Assembly: GCF_008370325.1 (NCBI RefSeq)
Contig: NZ_VNIP01000007.1
Span: forward strand, 1 to 64,000
DNA length: 64,000 nt
From: Martinezella tropici
GTDB lineage: Bacteria > Pseudomonadota > Alphaproteobacteria > Rhizobiales > Rhizobiaceae
Reading direction: 5' to 3'
The notes under the pieces were generated by a model. It was not told where the DNA came from and ran no database searches. It saw nothing but the letters and a program-made list of their open reading frames with translations. Numbering within the stretch: the stretch's first letter is position 1; each line of letters starts with the position of its first letter. Shown here piece by piece: positions 20,404-28,100 of the stretch. A program made the translations under genes and the position numbers.

Positions 20404-21195
20404 ATGCGGCAGTTTTCGGCTTGTATCGAGTGGTTGTTCGCGCGCGATGGCGATGTCTTTGCGGATCGTATCCGGCTGGCGCATGAGGCGGGGCTCGATG
20501 CCGTCGAATTCTGGCACTGGACGAACAAGGATCTTGATGCGATCGCCGCGGCCGTTGCCGAGACCGGCATTGCGGTCTCGGGCATCGTCGCCGAGCCAAT
20601 GATCGCGCTGACGAATCCGGCAAACCAAGAGGCGTGGCTAGAGGGTTTGCGCGAATCCGTTGGCGTGGCGCAGCGCCTCGGCGCGTCGGTTCTGATCGCG
20701 CAGGCCGGCGATGATCTGCCGGAATTTTCGCGTGCCGAGCAGCGGTCAGCCCTCGTCGCCGCTTTGAACGCTGGCGCCGATATTCTCGAAGGGTCAGGTG
20801 TTCGCCTCGGCCTCGAGCCGTTGAACACGAAGATCGATCATGCCGGCTATTACCTGTCTTCGACGGCGGAGGGTCTCGATATTGTCGACGAGGTCGGCCG
20901 CGCCGAAATCGGCATCGTTTACGATCTTTATCACTCGGCAGTCATGGGCGAGGATACGCGCGAAGTAGTCGGCGATCGAATCGACCGCATCGTGCATCTT
21001 CATGTGGCCGATCATCCCGGTCGAGGCGATCCCGGTACCGGCCACATCGATCTGGCGGAGCGGCTGGATTGGCTGTTCGCCCAAGGCTATCGCGGTAGGG
21101 TGGGGTTGGAGTACAGGCCGGCGACCAGCGATGCCGAAGCTGTTCGCGCGGTGGTGAAATCGCTCGGCGGTTCTCCGCGCGGATCTGCGTCCTAA
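20404..21195 (+). CDS. Hydroxypyruvate isomerase-like TIM-barrel protein
   Basis: A 263-residue xylose-isomerase-like TIM barrel of the Hyi/AP-endonuclease-2 superfamily. Metal-site features are LGLEPLN (Glu), GIVYDLYHSAV (Asp-x-x-His) and VHLHVADHPGRGDPGTGHID, with a late VGLEYRP providing the last Glu. It probably isomerises or epimerises a sugar or keto acid made by the oxidoreductase fusion of the divergent operon. The ATG at 20404 with GGAGGAG upstream is chosen; the frame opens earlier at 20338. It is likely cotranscribed with the AraC gene. Confidence 0.87.
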   Translation: MRQFSACIEWLFARDGDVFADRIRLAHEAGLDAVEFWHWTNKDLDAIAAAVAETGIAVSGIVAEPMIALTNPANQEAWLEGLRESVGVAQRLGASVLIAQAGDDLPEFSRAEQRSALVAALNAGADILEGSGVRLGLEPLNTKIDHAGYYLSSTAEGLDIVDEVGRAEIGIVYDLYHSAVMGEDTREVVGDRIDRIVHLHVADHPGRGDPGTGHIDLAERLDWLFAQGYRGRVGLEYRPATSDAEAVRAVVKSLGGSPRGSAS

Positions 21196-21196
21196 C

Positions 21197-22081
21197 CTAC
21201 ACCGGCTCCAGCATGCCGAAGACGGCGACGAGCCCGATCACCGCCATGCCGATGACGATCTCGGCGATGCTTCCAAGCCTGAGCGCCTTCAGGGCGCGGC
21301 TGTGGTTGCGGCCGATCCAGGGAACGAAGACATAACGATTGACGATCGCCAGAAGCGCCATGGCGGCGACCAGCGCGACCTTGATGGTAAGCAGCCTCTG
21401 GTAGGGTGATGACCAGTCCGTCGGCAGCCGTTTCAGGATCAGCATCGTGTTGACGACGCCGGAGACGATGACGAGCGCGACGGCGACATGCCCGGCATTG
21501 GAGAAACGCCGCAGCGCCAGCAGCGCTTCCGCCCGGCAATCCGCGCGGTCGAGAAGCCGCAGAATGGGGATCAGCGGCACCAGCGCTCCCAGCCAGCCGC
21601 CGGCGGTCAGCACATGCAGGACATCATTGGCCCGATGCGCCTGCCGCAGCCAGCCTTCCTGCATCGAGGCGTGTCCGGTCAAGGAAAGGAAGGCGAGCCC
21701 CAGCCCCGAACCCAGCGCCAGTCCGCGTCGCCGCCAGCGTTCCGGCAGCAGGAAGGCGCCGACCATGACTGCGGCGGCAACCGCCTGTGCCTGCCAGGCG
21801 AGCCCGACCGTGGTCTGGAGGAGCACGTCATGGATCATGCCGGCATCGAGCGCATCGCTCCATCCATTGCCGAGATTCGCCGTCGTCACGGGGAGGGCCG
21901 CCAGCACCGTCATGGCCGCAATGGCGGTCGCTGCGACAGACACCCTTGCGAACATGCGCCAGACGATGTCCGCGAGCGTTTTCGGCACGAGCAGGCAGAG
22001 ATAGGCGCTCGCACCCCATAGAAGCATCAGCGACGCATCGTGAAGAAAGCGGCAGAGTTGGAGCGCTGTCGTCGGATCCAT
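21197..22081 (-). CDS. copD: CopD-family copper resistance membrane protein
   Basis: A 294-residue membrane protein with about eight helices and the CopD domain in the C-terminal half (HVLTAGGWLGALVPL, then RRFSNAGHVAVALVIVSGVVN). The conserved His residues (LHDASLMLLWGAS and HRANDVLHVLTAGGW) could bind copper. CopD is thought to move copper across the inner membrane with periplasmic CopC. No copC gene is visible next to it; the 300 bases upstream have no supported gene. It is convergent with the TIM-barrel gene, with only one base between the stops. Confidence 0.85.
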   Translation of the reverse strand: MDPTTALQLCRFLHDASLMLLWGASAYLCLLVPKTLADIVWRMFARVSVAATAIAAMTVLAALPVTTANLGNGWSDALDAGMIHDVLLQTTVGLAWQAQAVAAAVMVGAFLLPERWRRRGLALGSGLGLAFLSLTGHASMQEGWLRQAHRANDVLHVLTAGGWLGALVPLIPILRLLDRADCRAEALLALRRFSNAGHVAVALVIVSGVVNTMLILKRLPTDWSSPYQRLLTIKVALVAAMALLAIVNRYVFVPWIGRNHSRALKALRLGSIAEIVIGMAVIGLVAVFGMLEPV

Positions 22082-22378
22082 CAGGGCTTCACGATAAGTT
22101 TAGGCGCCATGGGTGTGACGTTCCAGTCCGATGCCGTGCCGATTTCGCCGGCTTGGCGAGCGCGATAGGATTGCGGATACGCACTGTCAACTTTCTCCAT
22201 GCATAAAGGCGCCATTCGGGACGCTTTGCCGCAAGGCAATCCGCTGTCGCAGGCCTTGGCCGGTCGCGATATCGATCATGGTGCGATTCCTGCTTTTTTG
22301 GCAAAGAATCGTCGCTTTTGAGTCCTTTTTGCAGACATAGTTGAGGCGTTCCGGGGTGTGCGCTCGAAAGGCAGTTTC
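22082..22378. other. Divergent intergenic region, no supported gene
   Basis: About 300 bases between copD and the phosphatase gene. On the minus strand a frame ends in a short MIDIATGQGL... peptide and another ends in TPMAPKLIVKP directly before copD, but neither has a convincing start and length. No CopC signature is seen. Confidence 0.4.
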
Positions 22379-23152
22379 ATGGCGGCGTCCAGGATACGCG
22401 AAAAAATGGCTAATGGCTTCGGCCCTCGTCGGCGCCGAGAGTGGCTCGAGCATCTTGACATGCCCACCTATGTCATCGGCGATGTCCACGGCCGCTACGA
22501 TCTCCTAAGCGCGCTGGAGCGCAAGATCTTCGCCGATGCGGCAGGGCTGCCGGGCCGAAAGCTCATCATCATGCTCGGAGATTTCATCGATCGCGGCCCG
22601 GCCTCGGCGCAGGTGGTCGGCCGCCTGATGGCGCCGCCGCCGAATGGCTTCGACCGCATTTGCCTGACCGGCAATCACGAGATGGCCATGCTTGCCTATA
22701 TCGACGGCGAGATATCGCTCGATGATTGGGTGGCGCTCGGCGGCGATGCGACGCTCGCGTCCTACGGGGTGGATATCCAAAAACTGAGAGAGAGATATCC
22801 CAAGCAGAAGCAGCTCGATACCTTCATAAGGACCTGGCTGCCCGACGATCACGTCAATTTTCTGCGCCGCCTGCCGATCCTGCTGGACACGCCCGAGGTG
22901 CTGTTCGTTCATGCCGGTATCGATCCGGACAGACCGATCTCCGAGCAGCAGGACGATGATCTCGTCTTCATCCGCTCGCGCTTCCATGATAGCGCGCAGC
23001 CGCTGCCGAAGTTGATCGTGCACGGCCATACACCGATCCAGCAGGCCGAAGTCCATGGTCTCAGGCTCAATCTCGATACCGGCGCCTTTTATACTGGCCG
23101 CTTGAGCGCGGCCCGGCTGTGGCAGGGCCGCGTTCACATTACCTCAACTTGA
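22379..23152 (+). CDS. PPP-type metallophosphatase (serine/threonine phosphatase-like)
   Basis: A 257-residue calcineurin-like phosphoesterase with the PPP family motifs GDVHG (34-38), GDFIDRG (67-73) and GNHE (98-101), and the late His residues in FVHAGID and VHGHTP. These ligate two metals. Small bacterial members (PrpA, lambda phosphatase) dephosphorylate proteins or nucleotides such as Ap4A. ATG 22379 has AAAGG upstream. It is convergent with gabD. The substrate cannot be decided from the sequence. Confidence 0.88.
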   Translation: MAASRIREKMANGFGPRRRREWLEHLDMPTYVIGDVHGRYDLLSALERKIFADAAGLPGRKLIIMLGDFIDRGPASAQVVGRLMAPPPNGFDRICLTGNHEMAMLAYIDGEISLDDWVALGGDATLASYGVDIQKLRERYPKQKQLDTFIRTWLPDDHVNFLRRLPILLDTPEVLFVHAGIDPDRPISEQQDDDLVFIRSRFHDSAQPLPKLIVHGHTPIQQAEVHGLRLNLDTGAFYTGRLSAARLWQGRVHITST

Positions 23153-23160
23153 TTTGCCGG

Positions 23161-24642
23161 CTATAGATTGCCGATGCAGAGATACTTCATTTCCAGATAG
23201 TCGTCGGCGCCGTGGCGCGAGCCTTCGCGGCCGAGGCCCGATTGCTTGATACCTCCGAACGGCGCCGTCTCCGTCGACATCAGGCCGGTATTGATGCCGA
23301 CCATGCCATATTCCAGCGCCTCGGCGACGCGCCAGACCTTCTTGAGGTCGCCGGCGAAGAAATAGGCGGCGAGGCCGAATTCGGTGTCGTTCGCCTGTGC
23401 GATCACGTCCTCGACCGTTTCGAAGCGGAAGAGCGGTGCCACCGGGCCGAACGTCTCCTCGCGTGCCACCTTCATGCTCCGCTCGACGCCCGTCAGGATG
23501 GTCGGCGCGAAGAAGGTGCCGGCACCTTCGATGCGCTTGCCGCCGAGGACGACGCGGGCACCCTTCGATACGGCATCCCGTACATGATCTTCCGCCTTGG
23601 CGACACCCTGTTCGTCGATCAGCGGCCCGACTGATACTCCCGGCTTGAAGCCGTCACCGACCGAAAGTTCGCCCACCTTGACAGCGAGTTTGGCGGCAAA
23701 GGCGTCATAGACATTCGACTGGACATAGATGCGGTTGGCGCAGACGCAGGTCTGGCCGGCATTGCGGTATTTCGAAGCCATTGCCCCTTCAACGGCCGCG
23801 TCGAGATCGGCGTCATCGAAGACGATGAAGGGCGCATTGCCGCCGAGCTCGAGGCTGACCTTCTTGATCTGGTCGGCGCACTGTCGCATCAGGATGCGGC
23901 CGACCTCGGTCGAGCCCGTGAAGCTGATCTTGCGCACCTTGGGATTGCCGCAAAGCTCGCGGCCGATCGCCGGGCCGTCGATGCCGACGATGATGTTGAG
24001 AACGCCGGCCGGAACACCCGCCTCTTCGGCAAGCACGGCAAGCGCGATCGCCGTCAGCGGCGTTTGCTCGGCGGGCTTCGAGACGACGGTGCAGCCGACG
24101 GCAAGGGCCGGTGCGATCTTGCGGGCGATCATGGCCGCCGGAAAGTTCCAGGGCGTGATCGTGCCGACGACGCCGACCGGCTGCTTGATGACGACCATGC
24201 GCTTGTCGTTCGAGGGGGCGGGAATGGTTTCGCCATAGATGCGCTTGGCCTCTTCCGCATACCATTCGACATAGGAGGCGGCGTAGAGGATCTCGCCTCT
24301 GGCTTCCGGCAGCGGCTTGCCCATTTCGGCCGTCAGGATCGCGGCCAGCTCATCGGCATTGGCGACCATGAGATCGAACCATTTGCGCAAGATTGCGGCC
24401 CGTTCCTTGGCCGGGCGGGCGGCCCAGGCGGCCTGGGCGATATAGGCGGCATCGATGGCAGCCGTCGTCTCAGTCGCTCCCATATCGGGGAGTGAGGCGA
24501 GCACTTCGCCGGTGGCAGGGTTGATGACGTCGAAGGTCTTCGTCGCCCCGCCGGCCGTCCAGCAGCCGTTGATATAGCCGGCGGCGCGCAGGAAGCGCGA
24601 GGAGAAGGGGACATGCTTGGTCATTGCTGTTGTAAAGGACAT
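23161..24642 (-). CDS. gabD: Succinate-semialdehyde dehydrogenase
   Basis: A 493-residue aldehyde dehydrogenase that oxidises succinate semialdehyde to succinate, the second step of GABA degradation. Catalytic Glu265 lies in SLELGGNAPF and Cys299 in NAGQTCVCANRIY; PWNFP (165-169) and FTGSTEVG are cofactor-binding motifs. The CVCANR context after the nucleophile is characteristic of GabD. I chose ATG 24642 (GGAG eight bases upstream) rather than GTG 24651. It lies 72 bases downstream of gabT and is probably cotranscribed with it. Confidence 0.94.
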   Translation of the reverse strand: MSFTTAMTKHVPFSSRFLRAAGYINGCWTAGGATKTFDVINPATGEVLASLPDMGATETTAAIDAAYIAQAAWAARPAKERAAILRKWFDLMVANADELAAILTAEMGKPLPEARGEILYAASYVEWYAEEAKRIYGETIPAPSNDKRMVVIKQPVGVVGTITPWNFPAAMIARKIAPALAVGCTVVSKPAEQTPLTAIALAVLAEEAGVPAGVLNIIVGIDGPAIGRELCGNPKVRKISFTGSTEVGRILMRQCADQIKKVSLELGGNAPFIVFDDADLDAAVEGAMASKYRNAGQTCVCANRIYVQSNVYDAFAAKLAVKVGELSVGDGFKPGVSVGPLIDEQGVAKAEDHVRDAVSKGARVVLGGKRIEGAGTFFAPTILTGVERSMKVAREETFGPVAPLFRFETVEDVIAQANDTEFGLAAYFFAGDLKKVWRVAEALEYGMVGINTGLMSTETAPFGGIKQSGLGREGSRHGADDYLEMKYLCIGNL

Positions 24643-24714
24643 GCTATGCACTCCGACAGGTTTCGCCCGGCAGGCCGCACGGGCGGATAACTAAGAAAAT
24701 GCGGGTGGCGACGA

Positions 24715-25986
24715 TCAGCGAGAGGCGCTTGCCTCGATCAGCGACGCCTCGAGAATGTCGAGCGCCTCGCCGAACACGCCGTCCTGAATGGTGATCGGCG
24801 ACAGGAAGCGGATGACGTTGCCGTAGACGCCACAGGTGAGCAGGATCAGCCCCTTGTCGAGCGCGATCAGCCGCACCTTATTGGCGAAGTCCGCACTCGG
24901 CAGCTTCGTCGTCGCATCGTTGAATTCCACGGCATTCATGAACCCGGGGCCGCGGATGTCGACGATTTCAGGCACCTTGTCGCGCAGCGATTCCAGTCGC
25001 TGCTTCAGTCGCGCGCCGAGTTGGTTGGCGCGGTCGCACAGGCCCTCGTCGGCGATGACGTCGAGCACGGCATGGGCAGCGGCGATCCCGAGCGGATTGC
25101 CGCCATAGGTGCCGCCGAGGCCGCCCGGCCCGGGCGCGTCCATCATCTCGGCGCGACCGGTGACGGCGGCAAGCGGAAAGCCGCCGGCAAGGCTCTTCGC
25201 CATGGTGACGAGATCGGCTGCCACCTCATGGTGTTCCATCGCGAACATCTTGCCGGTGCGTGCAAAGCCGGTCTGCACCTCGTCGGCAATCAGCAGAATG
25301 CCGTGCTGGTCGCAAATCTCGCGCAGCGTCTTCATGAAGGCTGACGGCGCGGGATAGAAACCGCCTTCGCCCTGCACGGGTTCGAGGATGATGGCGGCCA
25401 CGCGCTGCGGATCGACATCTGCGGCAAAGAGCTTCTTCAGCGCCGCCAGCGATTGTTCGACGCTGATGCCGTGCAGCGGCACGGGGAATGGCGCATGGAA
25501 AACGTCGCCCGGCATCGGGCCGAAGCCGACCTTGTAGGGCGCCACCTTGCCGGTCAGCGCCATGCCCATGAAGGTACGGCCGTGGAAGCCGCCGCTAAAG
25601 GCAATAATGGCCGAGCGGCCTGTGGCGGCGCGAGCGATCTTGACGGCGTTTTCGACCGCTTCCGCGCCCGTCGTCACGAAAATCGTCTTCTTGGCGAAAT
25701 CGCCGGGGACGATCGCGTTCAGCCGTTCGGCAAGATGTACATAGCTCTCATAGGGCACGACCTGGTGGCAGGTATGCGTGAAGCGATCGAGCTGTTCCTT
25801 GACGGCAGCAATGATGCGGGGATGCCGGTGGCCGGTATTCACCACGGCGATGCCGGAGGCAAAGTCGATATAGCGATTGCCTTCCTTGTCCCAGATTTCG
25901 GCATTTTCAGCACGATCGGCATAAATTTGCGTCGTCATGCCGACGCCACGGGAAATGGCGGCGTTCTTCCGCTCGGTCAAAGTCAT
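24715..25986 (-). CDS. gabT: 4-aminobutyrate aminotransferase
   Basis: A 423-residue class III PLP aminotransferase converting GABA and 2-oxoglutarate to succinate semialdehyde and glutamate. Features: TTGAEAVENAVKIAR (105-119), Asp235-Glu236 in IADEVQTGFARTG, and Lys264 in TMAKSLAGGFP for the Schiff base. The open frame reaches 26112, but ATG 25986 has GGGAGCG upstream and gives the standard N-terminus. The extra upstream codons fall in the AT-rich promoter with a palindrome. First gene of gabT-gabD. Confidence 0.94.
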   Translation of the reverse strand: MTLTERKNAAISRGVGMTTQIYADRAENAEIWDKEGNRYIDFASGIAVVNTGHRHPRIIAAVKEQLDRFTHTCHQVVPYESYVHLAERLNAIVPGDFAKKTIFVTTGAEAVENAVKIARAATGRSAIIAFSGGFHGRTFMGMALTGKVAPYKVGFGPMPGDVFHAPFPVPLHGISVEQSLAALKKLFAADVDPQRVAAIILEPVQGEGGFYPAPSAFMKTLREICDQHGILLIADEVQTGFARTGKMFAMEHHEVAADLVTMAKSLAGGFPLAAVTGRAEMMDAPGPGGLGGTYGGNPLGIAAAHAVLDVIADEGLCDRANQLGARLKQRLESLRDKVPEIVDIRGPGFMNAVEFNDATTKLPSADFANKVRLIALDKGLILLTCGVYGNVIRFLSPITIQDGVFGEALDILEASLIEASASR

Positions 25987-26020
25987 GGTAGTCGCTCCCA
26001 GAAAGCAGTTTCGAATTATC

Positions 26021-26037
26021 TTGCAGAAGTTCTGCAA
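26021..26037. promoter_or_regulatory. Palindrome upstream of gabT, candidate operator
   Basis: TTGCAGAAGTTCTGCAA, a perfect 8-1-8 palindrome, 35 bases before the gabT start in an AT-rich stretch. A related half site TTCCTGCAA follows at 26062-26070. The adjacent divergent gene encodes a DNA-binding protein, so this is a reasonable operator for gabT-gabD control. Binding is inferred. Confidence 0.5.
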
Positions 26038-26168
26038 TTTATTTACAAAACTCCTACATTTTTCCTGCAAGATTTCAAGCGGGATTTTGTGCGTATGACA
26101 AGAAGGCGCCAAAGGCTCGCATGCAGCCTCGCGTATTTTTAAGGCGCGCTAAGGCGCTTCATCCATGC

Positions 26169-26274
26169 TAGAGCATTTCCAGGAAAAGTGCGTAGCGGTT
26201 TTCCGTCCGGAATGCGTTGGGAAATAAGAAGATAGAGCGTTTCCGCGATTCGAAGAAAAGCGGAAATGCTCTAG
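26169..26274. repeat. RIME-type palindromic element
   Basis: Two-module element: GAGCATTTCCAGGAAAAGTG with ACTTTTCC-type pairing around GCGGTTTTCC, and a second module ending AAAAGCGGAAATGCTCTA. It matches the element at 3906-4010. It sits between the gabT promoter region and the start of the divergent regulator (26311). Confidence 0.78.
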
Positions 26275-26310
26275 ACGGATCGAAAGACAAGAGATCAGGG
26301 AAATTGGCGA

Positions 26311-27141
26311 ATGAGCAGCATCGAGCCCGAGCGCTACCCCGTGCGCTATAAGGTGGCGGAAGCGGCGCGTCTTGCCGGCGTATCCGCCTCCACCTTGCGG
26401 CTCTGGGAAAGCCAGGGCCTGGTGGTACCCTCCCGCTCCGAGACCGGGCACCGCCAGTACAGCGCTGAGGACGTGGCGCGGCTGAAGCGCATTTCGTGGT
26501 TCCGCGCCGAGCGCGGCCTCAATCCAGCGGCGATCCGCGAGGCGCTGGAGACTGAGGAAGGGAATGCGGCGGGTCTGGAGAATGGCGAGCAATCGGCATC
26601 CTCGGATATCGGCCGCAGACTTCGCTCGCTGCGTCATGCCGCCGGCAAGACGCTGGAACAGGTCGCCGCCGATATGGGCATGACGTCCTCGACGCTCTCG
26701 ACCCTGGAGCGCACCTCTCAGGGCGTCAGCTTCAAGACCCTTCATGACCTGGCGGAGTACTACGGAACGACGGTGTCGCGCCTTTCGGGCGAGGAGCGCA
26801 AGGACGTTCCGGCGCTCATCCGGTCCGGCGAATGGCGTGCCTGGCCCGAGACGACACCCGGCGTCACCGTCCAACTGCTCGCCGAAGGCCGAACGATGAT
26901 GGATTGCCATCGCTTCGTGCTTGCGCCGGGCGCGGCGAGCGAGGGCGCTTATCGACACGAGGGCGAGGAGTTCATCCATGTCCTTGCCGGGCGTCTGGAG
27001 CTGGTGCTCGACAGCGACCAGTTTTTCGATCTGCTGCCCGGCGATTCCCTTTATTTCGAAAGCCGCCGCTATCATTCCTGGCGCAATCGGCATGATGGCG
27101 AGACCATATTGCTCTGGATCAACACGCCGCCGACATTTTGA
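26311..27141 (+). CDS. MerR-XRE-cupin three-domain transcriptional regulator
   Basis: A 276-residue regulator with three parts. Residues about 10-80 are a MerR-type winged helix (KVAEAARLAGVSASTLRLWE, with GHRQYSAEDVARLK). Residues about 97-155 are a Cro/CI-type helix-turn-helix (RRLRSLRHAAGKTLEQVAAD). Residues about 170-275 are a cupin (YRHEGEEFIHVLAGRLEL, then YHSWRNRHDGE). Cupin XRE proteins such as PuuR sense polyamines or amino acids. Being divergent from gabT-gabD, it probably responds to GABA or a related amine. Two DNA-binding domains of different classes in one chain is unusual. Confidence 0.88.
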   Translation: MSSIEPERYPVRYKVAEAARLAGVSASTLRLWESQGLVVPSRSETGHRQYSAEDVARLKRISWFRAERGLNPAAIREALETEEGNAAGLENGEQSASSDIGRRLRSLRHAAGKTLEQVAADMGMTSSTLSTLERTSQGVSFKTLHDLAEYYGTTVSRLSGEERKDVPALIRSGEWRAWPETTPGVTVQLLAEGRTMMDCHRFVLAPGAASEGAYRHEGEEFIHVLAGRLELVLDSDQFFDLLPGDSLYFESRRYHSWRNRHDGETILLWINTPPTF

Positions 27142-27237
27142 ACGGCGCCCACATCGTTATCCGGTATCGTTATCGCCTCGTCTGTTCTATAGAACGGACG
27201 AAAAGCGAATTCCGAAAGACAGAGCCGGGAGAATTTC

Positions 27238-27864
27238 ATGGCTGCCACCATCCGCTATCACGAAGGTGATATTTCCGCCGAAGATGCCGCCCGCTACACC
27301 GGCGCCATAGCCATCGACACCGAAACCCTCGGCCTCATTCCACGCCGCGACCGGCTGTGCGTCGTGCAGCTTTCGTCGGGCGATGGCACCGCCGATGTCA
27401 TCCGTATTGCCGCCGGCCAAAAGCAGGCGCCTAATCTCGTCGCCATGCTTGCCGATCCCGCGCGCCAGAAGATCTTTCATTATGGCCGCTTCGACATCGC
27501 CGTCCTGTTCCATACGTTCGGCGTCACCACCACGCCGGTCTTCTGCACCAAGATCGCCTCGCGCCTGTGCCGTACCTATACCGACCGTCACGGTCTGAAG
27601 GATAATCTCAAGGAGATGCTCGACGTCGATATCTCCAAGGCGCAACAGTCATCCGATTGGGCGGCGGAAACGCTGTCGCCGGCACAGCTCGAATATGCCG
27701 CCTCCGACGTGCTTTATCTCCACGCGCTGCGCGAGAAGCTGACGCAACGCCTGCTGCGCGACGGCCGCATGGACTATGCGGATGATTGCTTTGCCTTCCT
27801 TCCGACCCGCGCCAAGCTCGATCTTCTCGGCTGGGAAGAGGCGGATATCTTCGCGCACAGCTGA
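27238..27864 (+). CDS. RNase D-like 3'-5' exonuclease
   Basis: A 208-residue DEDD exonuclease lacking the HRDC domains of full-length RNase D. Exo I is AIDTETLGL (Asp27, Glu29), Exo II is in the HYGRFDIAVL segment and Exo III is YAASDVLYL, the DEDDy arrangement. Short RNase D-type proteins of this length are common in Rhizobiales and are expected to trim structured RNA 3' ends. The ATG is preceded by GGGAG. It is followed by an intrinsic terminator. Confidence 0.9.
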   Translation: MAATIRYHEGDISAEDAARYTGAIAIDTETLGLIPRRDRLCVVQLSSGDGTADVIRIAAGQKQAPNLVAMLADPARQKIFHYGRFDIAVLFHTFGVTTTPVFCTKIASRLCRTYTDRHGLKDNLKEMLDVDISKAQQSSDWAAETLSPAQLEYAASDVLYLHALREKLTQRLLRDGRMDYADDCFAFLPTRAKLDLLGWEEADIFAHS

Positions 27865-27890
27865 TAGCTCGCTCAAAAGGTGAAACTCGG

Positions 27891-27927
27891 AGGCCGGTGC
27901 CGTGGACGTGGCGTCGGCCTTTTTATT
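27891..27927 (+). terminator. Intrinsic terminator after the RNase D-like gene
   Basis: Stem AGGCCGGTGCC / GGCGTCGGCCT with one wobble and one mismatch, followed by TTTTTATTT. It lies 26 bases after the exonuclease stop codon. Confidence 0.7.
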
Positions 27928-28100
27928 TAGTGATCTGTTAAGTATTCGGCTGCTATTTTGTGGCCGGTTTCCAGTTCTGCGCGTTCGCGCCTCGCCACTT
28001 CGGTTATCCGGCGCTAGGAAATGTACCGGCCGCATGAGCGGACCTTTATTGAACCTGCCTCCCGCTTCCATCGTCGCCTTGCCAGACAAAGGAGCATGTC

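Noticed and set aside
22089..22489. Short minus-strand frames upstream of copD as a copC gene
   Set aside because: No His-rich CopC motif, signal peptide or adequate length.
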